NCBI GenBank assembly: GCA_012927555.1
Contig: JABBOX010000071.1
Location: forward strand, 1-64,000
Length of the DNA stretch: 64,000 nt
Source of the DNA: Phycicoccus sp.
GTDB lineage: Bacteria; Actinomycetota; Actinomycetes; Actinomycetales; Dermatophilaceae
Reading direction: 5' to 3'
Part shown: positions 29,013 through 39,701 of the stretch, piece after piece
How positions within the stretch are numbered: position 1 is the stretch's first letter
Layout: each line of letters opens with the position of its first letter
Notes under the pieces: model-generated
Database searches by the model: none
Told to the model about the DNA's origin: nothing
Seen by the model: only the letters and a program-made list of their open reading frames with translations
Program-made: the position numbers and the translations under genes

Positions 29013-29960
29013 TCAACGGAACTGGTGCGGCAGGTGGGTGCGGGCGGCCATCCGAGGACCATGTCGGGGAGGCGCAGCACCCGCCAGCTTGAGCAGCCTC
29101 TGCACCCGATAGCGATGTCCTGCATAGGGTTCCAGCAGTGTGGCCAGACCGTCGTCGTCAACCACGGCGCCGGTCAGTGCCCATCCGATGCTCCTGGCCA
29201 CGTGATAGTCGCCGAAGCTGACCGCGTCCGGATCACCCAGCGCCGTGTGCCGCACCTCGGCCGCCGTCCAGACGCCGATCCCCGGGATGGCCCGCAGTCG
29301 CCGATCCGCCTCGTCCCGGGTGAGATCCACGCACTGTTCCAACCGGCCCGCGGCACCAGCGGCCCGAACGGCTGCCGCAGACCGCGCGCCGTCAACCCCT
29401 GCCCGCAGCCATTCCCATGACGGGATCCGTGACCAGTCACCGGCGCTGGGGGCGACCCACAACCCACGCGCGCCGCCCTCCCCCGGCGCCCGCTCGCCAT
29501 ACCGGTGGACAAGGGTGCGATAGGAGCCGGACGCCTCCTGACCAGTGACCTTCTGCGCGACGATCGACGGGACCAGCGCCTCCAACACCAGCCCGGTCAT
29601 GGGCACCCGCCATCCGCTGAAACGACGTGCCGCCTCGGCGACCTGAGGGTGGTGGGCGACGAAACCCGTGGCGTCGTCGAGGTCGCCGAGCATGGCCGGC
29701 ACCGATGCCAGCACCCAGTCGGCGCCAGGGCCCCATGCGGCGGCCTCAACGGAAGGTCCCGCGACGAGACGCAGGCGCAGCGTCGATGCACCCTGTGGCG
29801 TCCGGATGCCGCGCCAGACAGTTCCGTCGGGCTCACGTCGAAACGTCGGGTCGCCATGACCCCGGCTCAGACCACCGACGATCGCGAACAGGTCCAGCGG
29901 CCACCCTGGCGTCCAGAGCCGGACCAAGAAGTCCATCACCGAGACAGTCTCGCGCACCAA
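29013..29960 (-). CDS. DNA-3-methyladenine glycosylase (HhH-GPD) family protein
   Basis: LVPSIVAQKVTGQEASGSYRTLVHRYG; LRAIPGIGVWTAAEVRHTALGDPDAVSFGDYH. Confidence 0.85.
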   Translation of the reverse strand: MVRETVSVMDFLVRLWTPGWPLDLFAIVGGLSRGHGDPTFRREPDGTVWRGIRTPQGASTLRLRLVAGPSVEAAAWGPGADWVLASVPAMLGDLDDATGFVAHHPQVAEAARRFSGWRVPMTGLVLEALVPSIVAQKVTGQEASGSYRTLVHRYGERAPGEGGARGLWVAPSAGDWSRIPSWEWLRAGVDGARSAAAVRAAGAAGRLEQCVDLTRDEADRRLRAIPGIGVWTAAEVRHTALGDPDAVSFGDYHVARSIGWALTGAVVDDDGLATLLEPYAGHRYRVQRLLKLAGAAPPRHGPRMAARTHLPHQFR

Positions 29961-30052
29961 TCGGACAACCAGGATGCCCGCCGTCCATCACGTAGAATCG
30001 CTGGACTGCCGTACCCCGGACCGTCGCACTTCCGAGTACCCCAAGGACCACC

Positions 30053-30805
30053 GTGCCCAAGAAGCAGGTCAGCAAGGACCGCAAGGCCCGCGTCGCCGAG
30101 ATGCAGCAACAGGAGAAGGCGCGCGAGAACCGCGTGCGCCTCCAGATCATCGCCGCGTGCACCGTGCTCTTGCTCGTGCTCGCCGCGGCGATCACCTACG
30201 CCGTCCTCAATGGACGCAACAACCAGCCTGATGTGGCGATCGAGTCCATCGGCGTGTCATCGTCTGCGGCCTCGTGCGATGCGGTCACCACGGACGCGGC
30301 CAGCGGGAACGGCAAGCACGTCGGACCAGGCACCTCATCGCCCGGGACGACGAAGGTCACGTACGACACCGTGCCGCCCTCGACCGGCCCCCACTTCCCT
30401 GAGCCCGCGGCCAGCAACTCGCTCAACTTCTACACCGCGCTGGACCGGCCGAAGATGGAGGACCTCGTCCACAACCTGGAGCACGGCTACACGGTGCTCT
30501 GGTATGACGTGGCGGCCGGCGCGCCCAAGAAGGCCCAGCTCGAACAGCTCGCCAAGGTCGCCAACAAGACCGAGTGGGCGAAGGACAAGTTCATCGTGTC
30601 GGCCTGGGACACGGCCTACGGCGATCTGCCGGCCGGCAAGAAGTTCGCCCTGTCGCACTGGTCGGCCACGCTCAGTGCCGACGGGAGCAAGGTGGAAAGC
30701 CAGGCCGGTCACCGCCAGCTGTGCGGCGACCTTTCAGGCGCAATCGTCAAGGCCTTCGTTCAAGAGTTCCCCCGCACCTCGGCACCCGAGCCCGGGGCCG
30801 CCTGA
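30053..30805 (+). CDS. DUF3105 domain membrane-anchored protein
   Basis: PPSTGPHFPEPA...LVHNLEHGYTVLWYD. Confidence 0.88.
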   Translation: MPKKQVSKDRKARVAEMQQQEKARENRVRLQIIAACTVLLLVLAAAITYAVLNGRNNQPDVAIESIGVSSSAASCDAVTTDAASGNGKHVGPGTSSPGTTKVTYDTVPPSTGPHFPEPAASNSLNFYTALDRPKMEDLVHNLEHGYTVLWYDVAAGAPKKAQLEQLAKVANKTEWAKDKFIVSAWDTAYGDLPAGKKFALSHWSATLSADGSKVESQAGHRQLCGDLSGAIVKAFVQEFPRTSAPEPGAA

Positions 30806-30810
30806 GTCCG

Positions 30811-32367
30811 TCAGAGACGGCGAAAGGTCAACCGCACCAACGCGTATGCCGCGTCGCTGCCTTGCGAGCCTTCGCTCGCCGCCCGCATCAGCGTCGCGAT
30901 GTCACCATCAAGATCGCCCACCAGCACGAACCCCAGGGCGTGAGCCCTGGCCAGCAGGGCTCGCACGTCGGCCGGTCCGACGCCGCCATCGGCACTCGCG
31001 GGCCCCAAGGGAAGCGTCAACGAGATCAGTCCCCCGGAGCGCAGCGCCGAGGATGCCTCGCTGAGGACTTCGTCGACGTCCTCGGAGTCGCACCCGTTCG
31101 GGTGCAGCCGGGTGATGACGTCCATCGAGGCGGCGTCGACATCGAGACCCGCAGCCGAGGCCGCAATATCAGGAAAGACCAGCTCAACCGGGGCGAAGCC
31201 GATCGCCCTGGCCCATCGCGCCAGCGGCGAGTGCACTCCGGATCCGTCCAGGATCACGGCACTGCGATGGCCGTCGTCGCCCAGCCGCACGATCGCCGCC
31301 AGCGCGCCAAGGGCGGCCCAGGCGGCGACCGGGTCGGCGCAGCGAGGCAGGCCGAACACCCGCGCCCAGGCACGGGCGTCGTCGGCGTCGGCGCCGTCAC
31401 CAAGAACGTCGCTGGACCGGACCCATTCGGGAAGGTCGAGGCGGGTCAGTGCGAGCACCGGACGCCGTCGCTGTGCCATCCGGCGGGCCGGAGCAGAGAG
31501 CCGTGTCCGGAACGATGGGTTGAACCTTGGCACCGGAGTGCTCTCAGGCGGATCCTGCTCTGCGGCTTGCCAATGCGGCGAAGCCAGCGCCTCCATCGCC
31601 CCGACATAGTGAGCCCACGGGCTCGACAGGTCCGAGGTCTCGACCTGTTGTTGTTGACGGACTGGCTCGGCTTCCGTCTCGGCCTCTCCTGGGTTGGCGA
31701 CCGACACCCGGACGGCATGCAGATCGTGCGCACGTCGCGCCTGCTCGTGGCTGTGCACCATCACGGCGTCGACGCGCTCGAACAGGGACCGGACCAGGGC
31801 GCTGTCGCCGGCACGGGACTGCTGCGGCAGCTCGTCATGGGCAATCACGATCGATCGAGGTGGACCAGAGTCAGATGGGCGGGCAGTCCCCGGACCCACC
31901 CCGGCGGCCCGCAGCATCACGAGATGAGCGGGAACCTCGATCGGCGTCGCCGGCACGACGATGATCGCGTCGAAACCCCGAAGCCGCAGTCCGGTCCGCA
32001 CCCAGGTGTCGGGGCGCGCCCACGACAGCGCCCGGACCGTACGGGGAAACGCGGGGATATCGGGCGCCCCGGGGACGGCGCGTGCCTCTGACGCACTCTT
32101 CTGGGGGAACGGGTGTGACCACGAGACCAGCGTGACGTCGTGTCCGGCCTGTGCCAGATGGTGCACCAAGGCCTTGGTATGCCCGGCCACGGCCCCCTTG
32201 CCAGAACGGCTTGGCCCGACGATGGCGAGCTTGAGAGCTGAGCCCCCGACGCCCGCCGAGCCCGTGACCTCGTCCATCTCAGCGTCGGCCGTCCCAGCGA
32301 CCGCCGGACGGGAGTTGTCCGGGGCGGTCACCATGGGCCATCGAGGGTGCACGGCTGGCTCGTTCAT
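30811..32367 (-). CDS. Glycosyltransferase N-terminal (GT4-like) domain fused to methyltransferase-like C-terminal domain
   Basis: LKLAIVGPSRSGKGAVAGHTKALVHHLAQAGHDVTLVSW; C-term SAVILDGSGVHSPLARWARAIGFAPVELV...DEVLSEASSALRSGGLISLTLPLG. Confidence 0.6.
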   Translation of the reverse strand: MNEPAVHPRWPMVTAPDNSRPAVAGTADAEMDEVTGSAGVGGSALKLAIVGPSRSGKGAVAGHTKALVHHLAQAGHDVTLVSWSHPFPQKSASEARAVPGAPDIPAFPRTVRALSWARPDTWVRTGLRLRGFDAIIVVPATPIEVPAHLVMLRAAGVGPGTARPSDSGPPRSIVIAHDELPQQSRAGDSALVRSLFERVDAVMVHSHEQARRAHDLHAVRVSVANPGEAETEAEPVRQQQQVETSDLSSPWAHYVGAMEALASPHWQAAEQDPPESTPVPRFNPSFRTRLSAPARRMAQRRRPVLALTRLDLPEWVRSSDVLGDGADADDARAWARVFGLPRCADPVAAWAALGALAAIVRLGDDGHRSAVILDGSGVHSPLARWARAIGFAPVELVFPDIAASAAGLDVDAASMDVITRLHPNGCDSEDVDEVLSEASSALRSGGLISLTLPLGPASADGGVGPADVRALLARAHALGFVLVGDLDGDIATLMRAASEGSQGSDAAYALVRLTFRRL

Positions 32368-32514
32368 CTCCCGTCCGAGCCTACCTTCGGAGTCATCCGA
32401 TTCTGTGTTGATCGACGGCCCGTCGCGCCATGTGCCGATAGTGCCTCACAGGGTGAGAGCTCACCCCGGCTTCGCCATGGGCCTTCGCTCGGTTTCGCCC
32501 GTAGGCTCGCCTCC

Positions 32515-33240
32515 GTGCGAACCCCAGCCTCAGTTCTTGCCGAGATCCTCCGCTCTGACCCCGCGCGACCACGAGTGACGTTCTACGAGGACACTCCAGG
32601 GCCGACTCAGGGCGAGCGCATCGAGCTGTCAGGCAAGGTGGTGAACAACTGGATCTCCAAGGCTGGCAACGCTCTTCAGGACGAGTACGACCTGGGTCCG
32701 GGCTCCGTCGTCCGCCTGGCCCTTCCTCCCCACTGGCGCGCGCTCTACTGGGCCTTCGCCGTGTGGTCGGTCGGGGGGACCGTGGACTGCGCCGGAGACC
32801 GCACCCCGGACCTCCTGATCTGTGACGACCCTGACCTGGCTGCCACGCTCGACCAACCACCGGCCGACGTCATACTCGTCACGCTGGCCGCGCTCGCTCG
32901 CGTCCACCCTGGCCCTGTCCCGGCCGGCGTGATGGATGAGGCACGAGAGCTGGCAACCTATGGTGACCAGTTCTCCGCGCGGGCCGACCCAACCCCGGAC
33001 GACATGGCGTTGATCAGCGGACGCGGGCACACGGCATACAAAAGTGTTGTGCCACAACGAGACTGGCAGACAGGTGCGCGGGTGAGCCTGGCGGGCGACC
33101 TGGCCGACGTGCTCGAGTCCACGCTCTCTGCGTGGGCCGTCGACGGGTCGGTCGTGCTGGCTCGCCGCGGACAGCATGCCGGAAACGAGGCCCGGCCGGA
33201 GCGGCTCGCCTCCGAGGGGGTCACGCTCACGCTGCACTGA
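32515..33240 (+). CDS. TIGR03089-like family protein
   Basis: RTPASVLAEILRSDPARPRVTFYED...ELSGKVVNNWISKAGNALQDEYDLGPGSVVRLALPPHWRALYW; GTG start. Confidence 0.85.
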   Translation: MRTPASVLAEILRSDPARPRVTFYEDTPGPTQGERIELSGKVVNNWISKAGNALQDEYDLGPGSVVRLALPPHWRALYWAFAVWSVGGTVDCAGDRTPDLLICDDPDLAATLDQPPADVILVTLAALARVHPGPVPAGVMDEARELATYGDQFSARADPTPDDMALISGRGHTAYKSVVPQRDWQTGARVSLAGDLADVLESTLSAWAVDGSVVLARRGQHAGNEARPERLASEGVTLTLH

Positions 33241-33300
33241 GACGCAGCCGAGCCACGAACGCTTGGCAGCAGTCGCAGTCGCAGTTGCAACCAGCGGGCA

Positions 33301-34770
33301 CTAACGCCGTATCTGGCTCTCGATCGCGTCCCAGGAGACGCCACGGACCACGCCGGTCGGCGCCAGCTTTGAGCGGGACTGGACAGCCTTGACCGCCGCC
33401 TGGGTGCGAGGCCCGAAGTCGCCGTCCGGAGTCACTCGTAGCGCACGTTGCAGGGCGACCACCGCGACGCCTTTGGAACCCAGTTTCAGGGTGAGGCCGC
33501 GGTAGCCCACCAGCGGGTGGTCCAGCCGCTCGAGCCGGTCCCACACGATGCGATCGGCCACACCGTTGGGCGAAATGCGTTGCAGCCTCTGGAATGTCAC
33601 CAACGCGGATCTGGTCCTGGGTCCGAAGTCACCGTCCGGCGTGACCTTGAGCGCGCGCTGCAGAGCGACGACGGCCGATCCCTTCGATCCCTGCCGCAGG
33701 ACCACCTTCTTGTAGGCGGTGTACCGGGTCGTTGCCACGGGCGCAGTCGGGGTCTTGACCACCTTCCGGATGGGTGCCTGGGCGGAGGACGGGATTGGTG
33801 CAGGCACCGGTGCGGGTGCAGGCTTCGGCACGGGCGTGGTTGTGACAGGTGGCGGTGGGGTCGGGACCAGCTTGGCCCAGGTTGCCTTGTCCAGGACCCC
33901 GGTGATCGGGACTCCGGCTGTGGTCTGCCAGGAGACCACCGCGGCGAAGGTCACCGGCCCAAACTGCCCGTCGGCGGTCACCCCCAGAACCTTCTGCGCC
34001 ACCGCGATCTGAGTATTGCGCTGAGCCAGGACGTACACCGGGTACGGCGAGACCGGGGCCACGGGAAGGTTCGTGGGGCAGGCAGCCGTGCGAGCCAGCG
34101 TGTACAACGGCGCGTACTGGCCGGCATACACCCGGCAGGGGCCCAGATCGACGGACGTGGTCGCCACTCCGGTCCACCACGACGTGCGTGCCAAGGCGCC
34201 GTCCCACGAGAAGCTGAAGTGGATGTGGTCGGTGTGCGGGACCGACCCGGTGTATGCCGCCCATCCCCGCTCGGGCGCATACTCGCGCCACATCTTGGTG
34301 TTCCAGATGATGTAGCTGATCCCGAACCGGCGAGCCATGGCGCCGTTGTCAGCGCTGAGCCAAGCCACCACTGAGTCGGCCACGGCCTTCTGCTGCGGGT
34401 CCTTCGCACTGAGCATCCAGTCCAGCGCCCGACCGTCATAGTGCTCGCTGACGGAAGCGGTGCAGTTGCGGCTGATGCCGGTCGTCCCGGTCTTGTAGTT
34501 GGCCTTCATCAGGGCGGCGAAAGCGGACACCCCGGGCTTGTCACGCGGGTCGCACGACACCTGCGCTTCGTATGGCGTCCGCAGGTCGAGGGCCACGGGG
34601 AGGGCCTTCTTCGGCGCCGCAGGGACCACCGGCAGCTTTGTCGGAGCGGGGGGAGGAACCGGTGCCACGGGAGTCGTGTCGGCCCGGGCGGTCGAGGCCA
34701 GGCCGATCGCCATCAGAGGCAGCGCCAAGGCAGCGCCGCTCAACGTGACCAAGCGCGCCCGAACGGCCAT
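33301..34770 (-). CDS. Secreted protein with three peptidoglycan-binding (PG_binding_1) repeats
   Basis: Signal peptide; LGSKGVAVVALQRALRVTPDGDFGPRTQAAVKAVQ and two related repeats. Confidence 0.88.
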   Translation of the reverse strand: MAVRARLVTLSGAALALPLMAIGLASTARADTTPVAPVPPPAPTKLPVVPAAPKKALPVALDLRTPYEAQVSCDPRDKPGVSAFAALMKANYKTGTTGISRNCTASVSEHYDGRALDWMLSAKDPQQKAVADSVVAWLSADNGAMARRFGISYIIWNTKMWREYAPERGWAAYTGSVPHTDHIHFSFSWDGALARTSWWTGVATTSVDLGPCRVYAGQYAPLYTLARTAACPTNLPVAPVSPYPVYVLAQRNTQIAVAQKVLGVTADGQFGPVTFAAVVSWQTTAGVPITGVLDKATWAKLVPTPPPPVTTTPVPKPAPAPVPAPIPSSAQAPIRKVVKTPTAPVATTRYTAYKKVVLRQGSKGSAVVALQRALKVTPDGDFGPRTRSALVTFQRLQRISPNGVADRIVWDRLERLDHPLVGYRGLTLKLGSKGVAVVALQRALRVTPDGDFGPRTQAAVKAVQSRSKLAPTGVVRGVSWDAIESQIRR

Positions 34771-34870
34771 CTGCTGTTTCTCCTCATGCGTCACTTCGAC
34801 ACCATCAACCCCAGTGGTTAACAATTATCCCGAGTGTCGCATCCCACCGCAGTCCTGTGATCGAACTACA

Positions 34871-34891
34871 AACCTGTAATTCACACAGGTT
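34871..34891. promoter_or_regulatory. Inverted repeat AACCTGT-N7-ACAGGTT
   Basis: Perfect 7-bp arms between the PG-binding protein gene start and the acyltransferase 3' end. Confidence 0.45.
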
Positions 34892-34946
34892 CCTGAGAGC
34901 GACCACGCCAGCGAGGACGAGACCGCAACGGTGCTACCGAAACGGG

Positions 34947-37019
34947 TCAGGGCACGGGCAGCTGCCGCAGGAGCGGCGAGGCCAGGCTGGCGCTGAACTG
35001 CTGGCTCATGTGGTCGCGGTCGTAGTAGACGCTCGCACTGCCGATCACGGCATAGCAGCGACCCCTGTCACAGAAGTAGTCGCTGAGATCGACCAGGTTG
35101 ACCTCAGGACGCATGGGTCGCGCCGCCCGCATCATGTCGTCGTCGACGAGGACCTTGGAGCGCGGGTTGGAGCAGGCCAACTGCTTGCCGGCGTTGACTG
35201 CCAGGCACTGCGGACCGTTGCGGTTGGCCGTCGTCGGGATATCGCGCAGGACGGTGACCCGGGTGAACTCCAGCCACTCCCGCCAGACCCGGGCGAACCC
35301 GTCCGGCCCTGAGCCAGCCGGCTCAAAGACGTTCTCCTGGACGTAGGCGGTGGTGATGACGTCGTCGGGGTGAAGGGCCCGGAGCGCGACCGTCACCTTG
35401 GCCGTCCACTTGCGACACACGTCGCCGTCGCGCGGTCGGCTCTCGAAGACGACGCTCCGTGCATCGGACGCGGGACACCCGTTGCTGTACATCTCGATGA
35501 TCTGCCAGTTCTTCGCCTTGGCGATCCGGTGCAGTGCCCCACGCCAGTGCTCCGCATGGGAGTCACCGACCAGGGCCACCACCCGGCTTGGCTTGCCGGT
35601 GCCCCAGTAGCACGTCTGGACGGCCGGGTCCGAGCCAGTGACGCGACATCCCGCCCTGGGCGCCCAGGGCGCATCGCTCTTGGTCACGGCTGCCACAGGT
35701 AGCCCGGTGAGCGCCTCTGGGCACCTTGCTCGATTCTCCATCACCGGAGCGCCAAAGCACGGGGCATCCGAGACGTCGGCCAACAGGGCCGCGGTCCGTT
35801 GTTCCTGGACACCGGCCGCGAAGACCTGCGTCCCGGAGACCAGCGCGATGACCAGCATGCCGGCGCCGGCCGCCAAGAGGGTTGCTCGCGGGGTCCTGAT
35901 CAGGCGGGGCCAGAAGCGCATGGCATCCTCGACAAAACGCTTGCTCAGGCCTGAGACGACCAGGCAGAGCAGTACCAAGGCAAGCAGCTCCGGCGTCGTG
36001 AGGTTGTGTCGCAGGACATACGGCGCGAACACCATCAGCGGCCAGTGCCACAGATAGACGGAGTACGACACGTCACCGAGCCACTGGACCGGGCGAAGTC
36101 GGAACACCAGGTCGCTCGGGTCGGCGCGACCCGTGTCACCCGCGACGATGACGGCCGCAGTCGCGATCACCGGCAGGGCCGCGGCATAACCTGGGAACGA
36201 GGTCGCGTCCGAGAAGAACCAGGCCGCGGCCAGCAACCCGATCATGCCCAGCCAGCGCAGGACCCGGGACAGGGTCAGGGACGGCGCCCACTTGCGCATG
36301 AGCAGGACGACCAGGGCGCCGGCACCGAATTCCCACGCGCGCGTCGGGGTGATGAAGTAGGCAGCCGCGCGGTGTGTCTGGGTGCCCCAGACCGAGATGG
36401 CGAACGAGCTGAGGGTGACCAGCAGCAGCGTGAACCCGATGGTCGTCGTGGTGTGGCCGCGCAGCCACTTGCGGGCGACCAGCAACGAGATGATGATCAG
36501 ACTCGGCCAGACCAGGTAGAACTGCTCCTCCGCCGACAGCGACCAGTAGTGCAGGACAGGGGAAGCGACATCGTTCGACGCGGAGTAGGTCACGGCCTTG
36601 GACGCTAGCCACAGGTTCTGGACGTAGAAGCCGCTGGCGGTCACCTCGTGGGCTGTGGAGGCCCACAGGTCCGACGGAAGAAACAGGAATGTTCCCAGGG
36701 AGGCGAACAACAGGACGAAGATCGAAGCCGGAAGGAGGCGCCGAGCCCGCCGAGCGTAGAACGCCCAAAGCTTCAGGCTGCCGGTCCTCTCCACCTCGCG
36801 GATCAGATGGGAGGTGATGAGGTAGCCGGAGATGACGAAGAAGGCGTCGACACCGATATATCCACCGGTGAGCCTGTCGGGCCAGTAGTGGTATAGCACC
36901 ACAAGCATGACGGCCACGGCACGCAGGACCTGGATCTCCGGAAGGAACGAACGCTTCGCCTGTGCGGCAACTCGATCCACGGGCTGAACGGGCTCAACGG
37001 GACGCGACAAAGTCTTCAC
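34947..37019 (-). CDS. Acyltransferase-3 / SGNH fusion (OafA/YrhL-like), copy A
   Basis: EIQVLRAVAVMLVVLYHYWPDRLTGGYIGVDAFFVISGYLIT; C-term GDSHAEHW and DRDHMSQ. Confidence 0.92.
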   Translation of the reverse strand: MKTLSRPVEPVQPVDRVAAQAKRSFLPEIQVLRAVAVMLVVLYHYWPDRLTGGYIGVDAFFVISGYLITSHLIREVERTGSLKLWAFYARRARRLLPASIFVLLFASLGTFLFLPSDLWASTAHEVTASGFYVQNLWLASKAVTYSASNDVASPVLHYWSLSAEEQFYLVWPSLIIISLLVARKWLRGHTTTTIGFTLLLVTLSSFAISVWGTQTHRAAAYFITPTRAWEFGAGALVVLLMRKWAPSLTLSRVLRWLGMIGLLAAAWFFSDATSFPGYAAALPVIATAAVIVAGDTGRADPSDLVFRLRPVQWLGDVSYSVYLWHWPLMVFAPYVLRHNLTTPELLALVLLCLVVSGLSKRFVEDAMRFWPRLIRTPRATLLAAGAGMLVIALVSGTQVFAAGVQEQRTAALLADVSDAPCFGAPVMENRARCPEALTGLPVAAVTKSDAPWAPRAGCRVTGSDPAVQTCYWGTGKPSRVVALVGDSHAEHWRGALHRIAKAKNWQIIEMYSNGCPASDARSVVFESRPRDGDVCRKWTAKVTVALRALHPDDVITTAYVQENVFEPAGSGPDGFARVWREWLEFTRVTVLRDIPTTANRNGPQCLAVNAGKQLACSNPRSKVLVDDDMMRAARPMRPEVNLVDLSDYFCDRGRCYAVIGSASVYYDRDHMSQQFSASLASPLLRQLPVP

Positions 37020-37137
37020 CCGAAGTACTCCTGTCCTTGCCGCCGGTTTCGAAGTCCCAATTTTACCCAATGTCCCCCTCCATTCCGAATCGAAGCCCGA
37101 AGAATGCCCCTTGCGGGAGGCCGCTAGAGTCCACGGC

Positions 37138-37935
37138 ATGGACAAAGTCGTCTCAAACGCTGCCACAGCCGTCGACGGGATCGTCGACGGCTCCTCCATT
37201 TCCGTGGGCGGTTTCGGCCTCTGCGGGGTACCGAGCGTGCTCATCGCCGAGCTGCACAAGAGCGGTGTCACCAATCTCGAGGCCGTCTCGAACAACTGCG
37301 GGGTCGATGACTGGGGACTGGGGGTCCTTCTGAAGGACAAACGCATCCGCCGAATCATCGCGTCCTATGTGGGCGAGAACAAGGAGTTCGAGCGCCAGTT
37401 CCTCCACGGAGAGCTCGAGGTAGAGCTCACCCCGCAGGGCACCCTGGCCGAGAAGCTGCGGGCCGGCGGCGCCGGCATACCCGCGTTCTTCACTGCGACA
37501 GGCGTCGGCACCCAGATCGCCGACGGCGGCGTGCCGTGGCGATACGCCCCTGACGGCTCGATCGCCAAGGCGTCTCCCCCGAAGGAGACCCGCGAGATGG
37601 AATGGCACGGCAAGACGCTGACCTTCGTCCTGGAGGAAGCCATCGCCACCGACTTTGCCCTGGTCCGGGCCTGGAAAGGCGACCGGCACGGCAACCTGGT
37701 GTTCCGGCAGTCCGCGCGCAACTTCAACCCCCTGGCTGCGATGGCAGGGCGGATCACGATCGCCGAGGTCGAGCACCTGGTCGACCCGGGCGAGATCGAC
37801 CCCGACGCGGTTCACCTTCCGGGCATCTACGTCCAGCGGGTCCTGCCGCTGACTGCCGAACAAGCCGCCGACAAACGCATCGAACGCCGCACGGTCCAGC
37901 CCAAGCCCGACGCACTGAACGGAGGCCACCACTGA
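37138..37935 (+). CDS. scoA: 3-oxoacid CoA-transferase subunit A
   Basis: [44 protein letters not shown]. Confidence 0.95.
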   Translation: MDKVVSNAATAVDGIVDGSSISVGGFGLCGVPSVLIAELHKSGVTNLEAVSNNCGVDDWGLGVLLKDKRIRRIIASYVGENKEFERQFLHGELEVELTPQGTLAEKLRAGGAGIPAFFTATGVGTQIADGGVPWRYAPDGSIAKASPPKETREMEWHGKTLTFVLEEAIATDFALVRAWKGDRHGNLVFRQSARNFNPLAAMAGRITIAEVEHLVDPGEIDPDAVHLPGIYVQRVLPLTAEQAADKRIERRTVQPKPDALNGGHH

Positions 37936-38573
37936 TGGCCCTTAATCGTGAGCAGATGGCCGCCCGCGCCGCCGCCGAGCTCTCCGACGGTGACTACGTC
38001 AACCTCGGGATCGGCCTGCCAACGTTGGTGCCGCAATACGTCCCCGACGACGTCGAGCTGGTTCTGCAGTCGGAGAACGGCATCCTGGGAGTCGGGGCCT
38101 ATCCCGTTGACGGGGAAGAGGATGCGGACCTGATCAACGCCGGCAAGGAGACCGTCACCCTGCGCAAGGGTGCCTCCTTCTTCGACTCGGCGACCAGCTT
38201 CGGGATGATCCGCGGTGGCAAGGTCGATGCCGCCATCCTGGGTGCGATGCAGGTCTCCGCAGACGGCGACATCGCCAACTGGATGATCCCCGGCAAGATG
38301 GTCAAGGGCATGGGCGGCGCGATGGACCTGGTCCACGGCGCCAAGAAGGTCATCGTCCTGATGGAGCACGTCGCCAGGGACGGCACCCACAAGATCGTTC
38401 AGGAGTGCTCGCTGCCCCTGACCGGCAAGCGGGTCGTCCAGCGCATCATCACCGACCTGTGCGTCATGGATGTCACCGACCACGGGCTGGTATTGCGCGA
38501 GCTCGCCGAGGGTGTCACCGAGGACGACATCCGAGCTGCGACCGGACCCGACTTCACCGTCGATCTCGGCTAG
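37935..38573 (+). CDS. scoB: 3-oxoacid CoA-transferase subunit B
   Basis: [36 protein letters not shown]. Confidence 0.95.
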   Translation: MALNREQMAARAAAELSDGDYVNLGIGLPTLVPQYVPDDVELVLQSENGILGVGAYPVDGEEDADLINAGKETVTLRKGASFFDSATSFGMIRGGKVDAAILGAMQVSADGDIANWMIPGKMVKGMGGAMDLVHGAKKVIVLMEHVARDGTHKIVQECSLPLTGKRVVQRIITDLCVMDVTDHGLVLRELAEGVTEDDIRAATGPDFTVDLG

Positions 38574-39601
38574 GGGAACGTCGGGGTCGGCGTCGGCGTG
38601 GGCGCGACAACCCACGCCGCCTGGTCGCCTCGACCCTCCTTGTTCAGAACGGCTGCCTGCTCCTCCCACGCCTTGAGCTGCGCCTTCGAGAACGGGGCAT
38701 CGCTCGGCTTCACCATCACCGAGCGGCGGTCCATGAGCGGTATGCCGAGCAGGTACTGCTCGCTGCCCCAGAACTGGAAGCTGGTCGAGTCGTCAGCGAC
38801 CGAGACGACGCCGGCTCCGAGCCGCTGACAAAGGGTTTCCAACCCTGGCCGTGAGAGCACGACGAGGTGACGAGGAGCATCCAGCGACACCCACGCGGCG
38901 CCATACGTCGCGAAGGCGTGGCTGGAGGGGGTAGGCATCCGGATCAGCACACGGCCTCCCGGCGTCAGCCGTTTCAACGCCTCCTTGAGACTGGCTTCCG
39001 GATCGGGAACGTGCTCAAGACTGTGGTGGAACATGATCAGGTCGTAGGAGCCTTCGACCTCGCTCAGGTCCTGCTTGATCAGACACCCACCGGTGCTCAG
39101 CTCACGTCCGCTGGACATGAACGGATCGACGCCGACGACGTCCTGGACCCCGGCCAGCCCCAGGGCGAACACCAAGATGCCCGAACCGCATCCGACATCG
39201 AGGACGCGTGTCTCCCTTCCGTTGGCCAACCCGGCCCGGCGGATAGAGCCAAGAACGGAGACCAACGTCCGGAGCTGCCGACGCGGAATGACTGCCGACG
39301 CCACACCCGAGAACACCCCGCGGCCCCACAGCGCTGAGCTGATGACCAACTGGGCGAACTGCCGAACGACCGGGGCGCCCAACGCACGTTCAGGATCCAG
39401 ATCCACCGAGTAGTAGTTGCTCGGGTAATAGGGCGCCATGTCCTCGGGAACCGTGATGAGCGCGAGGGTGCCGCAATCGGAGCACACGGAGTAGTCGAAG
39501 TCCTCCGAAATCCCGAACATGTTCTCGCGGACCGTGAGCACCTCGCTCCGGGACGCGCTCAGACAGGCGGGGCATCGCTGGGTTGCGTTGGTCAAAGGCA
39601 C
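38570..39601 (-). CDS. Class I SAM-dependent methyltransferase with N-terminal zinc-ribbon-like Cys motifs
   Basis: CPACLSA...[58 protein letters not shown] start. Confidence 0.88.
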   Translation of the reverse strand: MPLTNATQRCPACLSASRSEVLTVRENMFGISEDFDYSVCSDCGTLALITVPEDMAPYYPSNYYSVDLDPERALGAPVVRQFAQLVISSALWGRGVFSGVASAVIPRRQLRTLVSVLGSIRRAGLANGRETRVLDVGCGSGILVFALGLAGVQDVVGVDPFMSSGRELSTGGCLIKQDLSEVEGSYDLIMFHHSLEHVPDPEASLKEALKRLTPGGRVLIRMPTPSSHAFATYGAAWVSLDAPRHLVVLSRPGLETLCQRLGAGVVSVADDSTSFQFWGSEQYLLGIPLMDRRSVMVKPSDAPFSKAQLKAWEEQAAVLNKEGRGDQAAWVVAPTPTPTPTFP

Positions 39602-39701
39602 GATGCACAACCTATATGCGCTCCAGGTGGGTACGATCACAAGCCTGACGCCGACCCACGCGGGTCTGTGCGGCCGCGAGCCAGGACAGCTGAGGGAGAG
39701 A

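Noticed and set aside
33269-33288. gcagtc hexamer repeat between convergent genes
   Set aside because: Only about three short units; too small to interpret.
37138-38573. scoAB as dedicated acetoacetyl-CoA supplier for Pse acylation
   Set aside because: Attractive with the MaoC idea, but scoAB is 13 kb away, separately transcribed and a common catabolic pair; no direct support.
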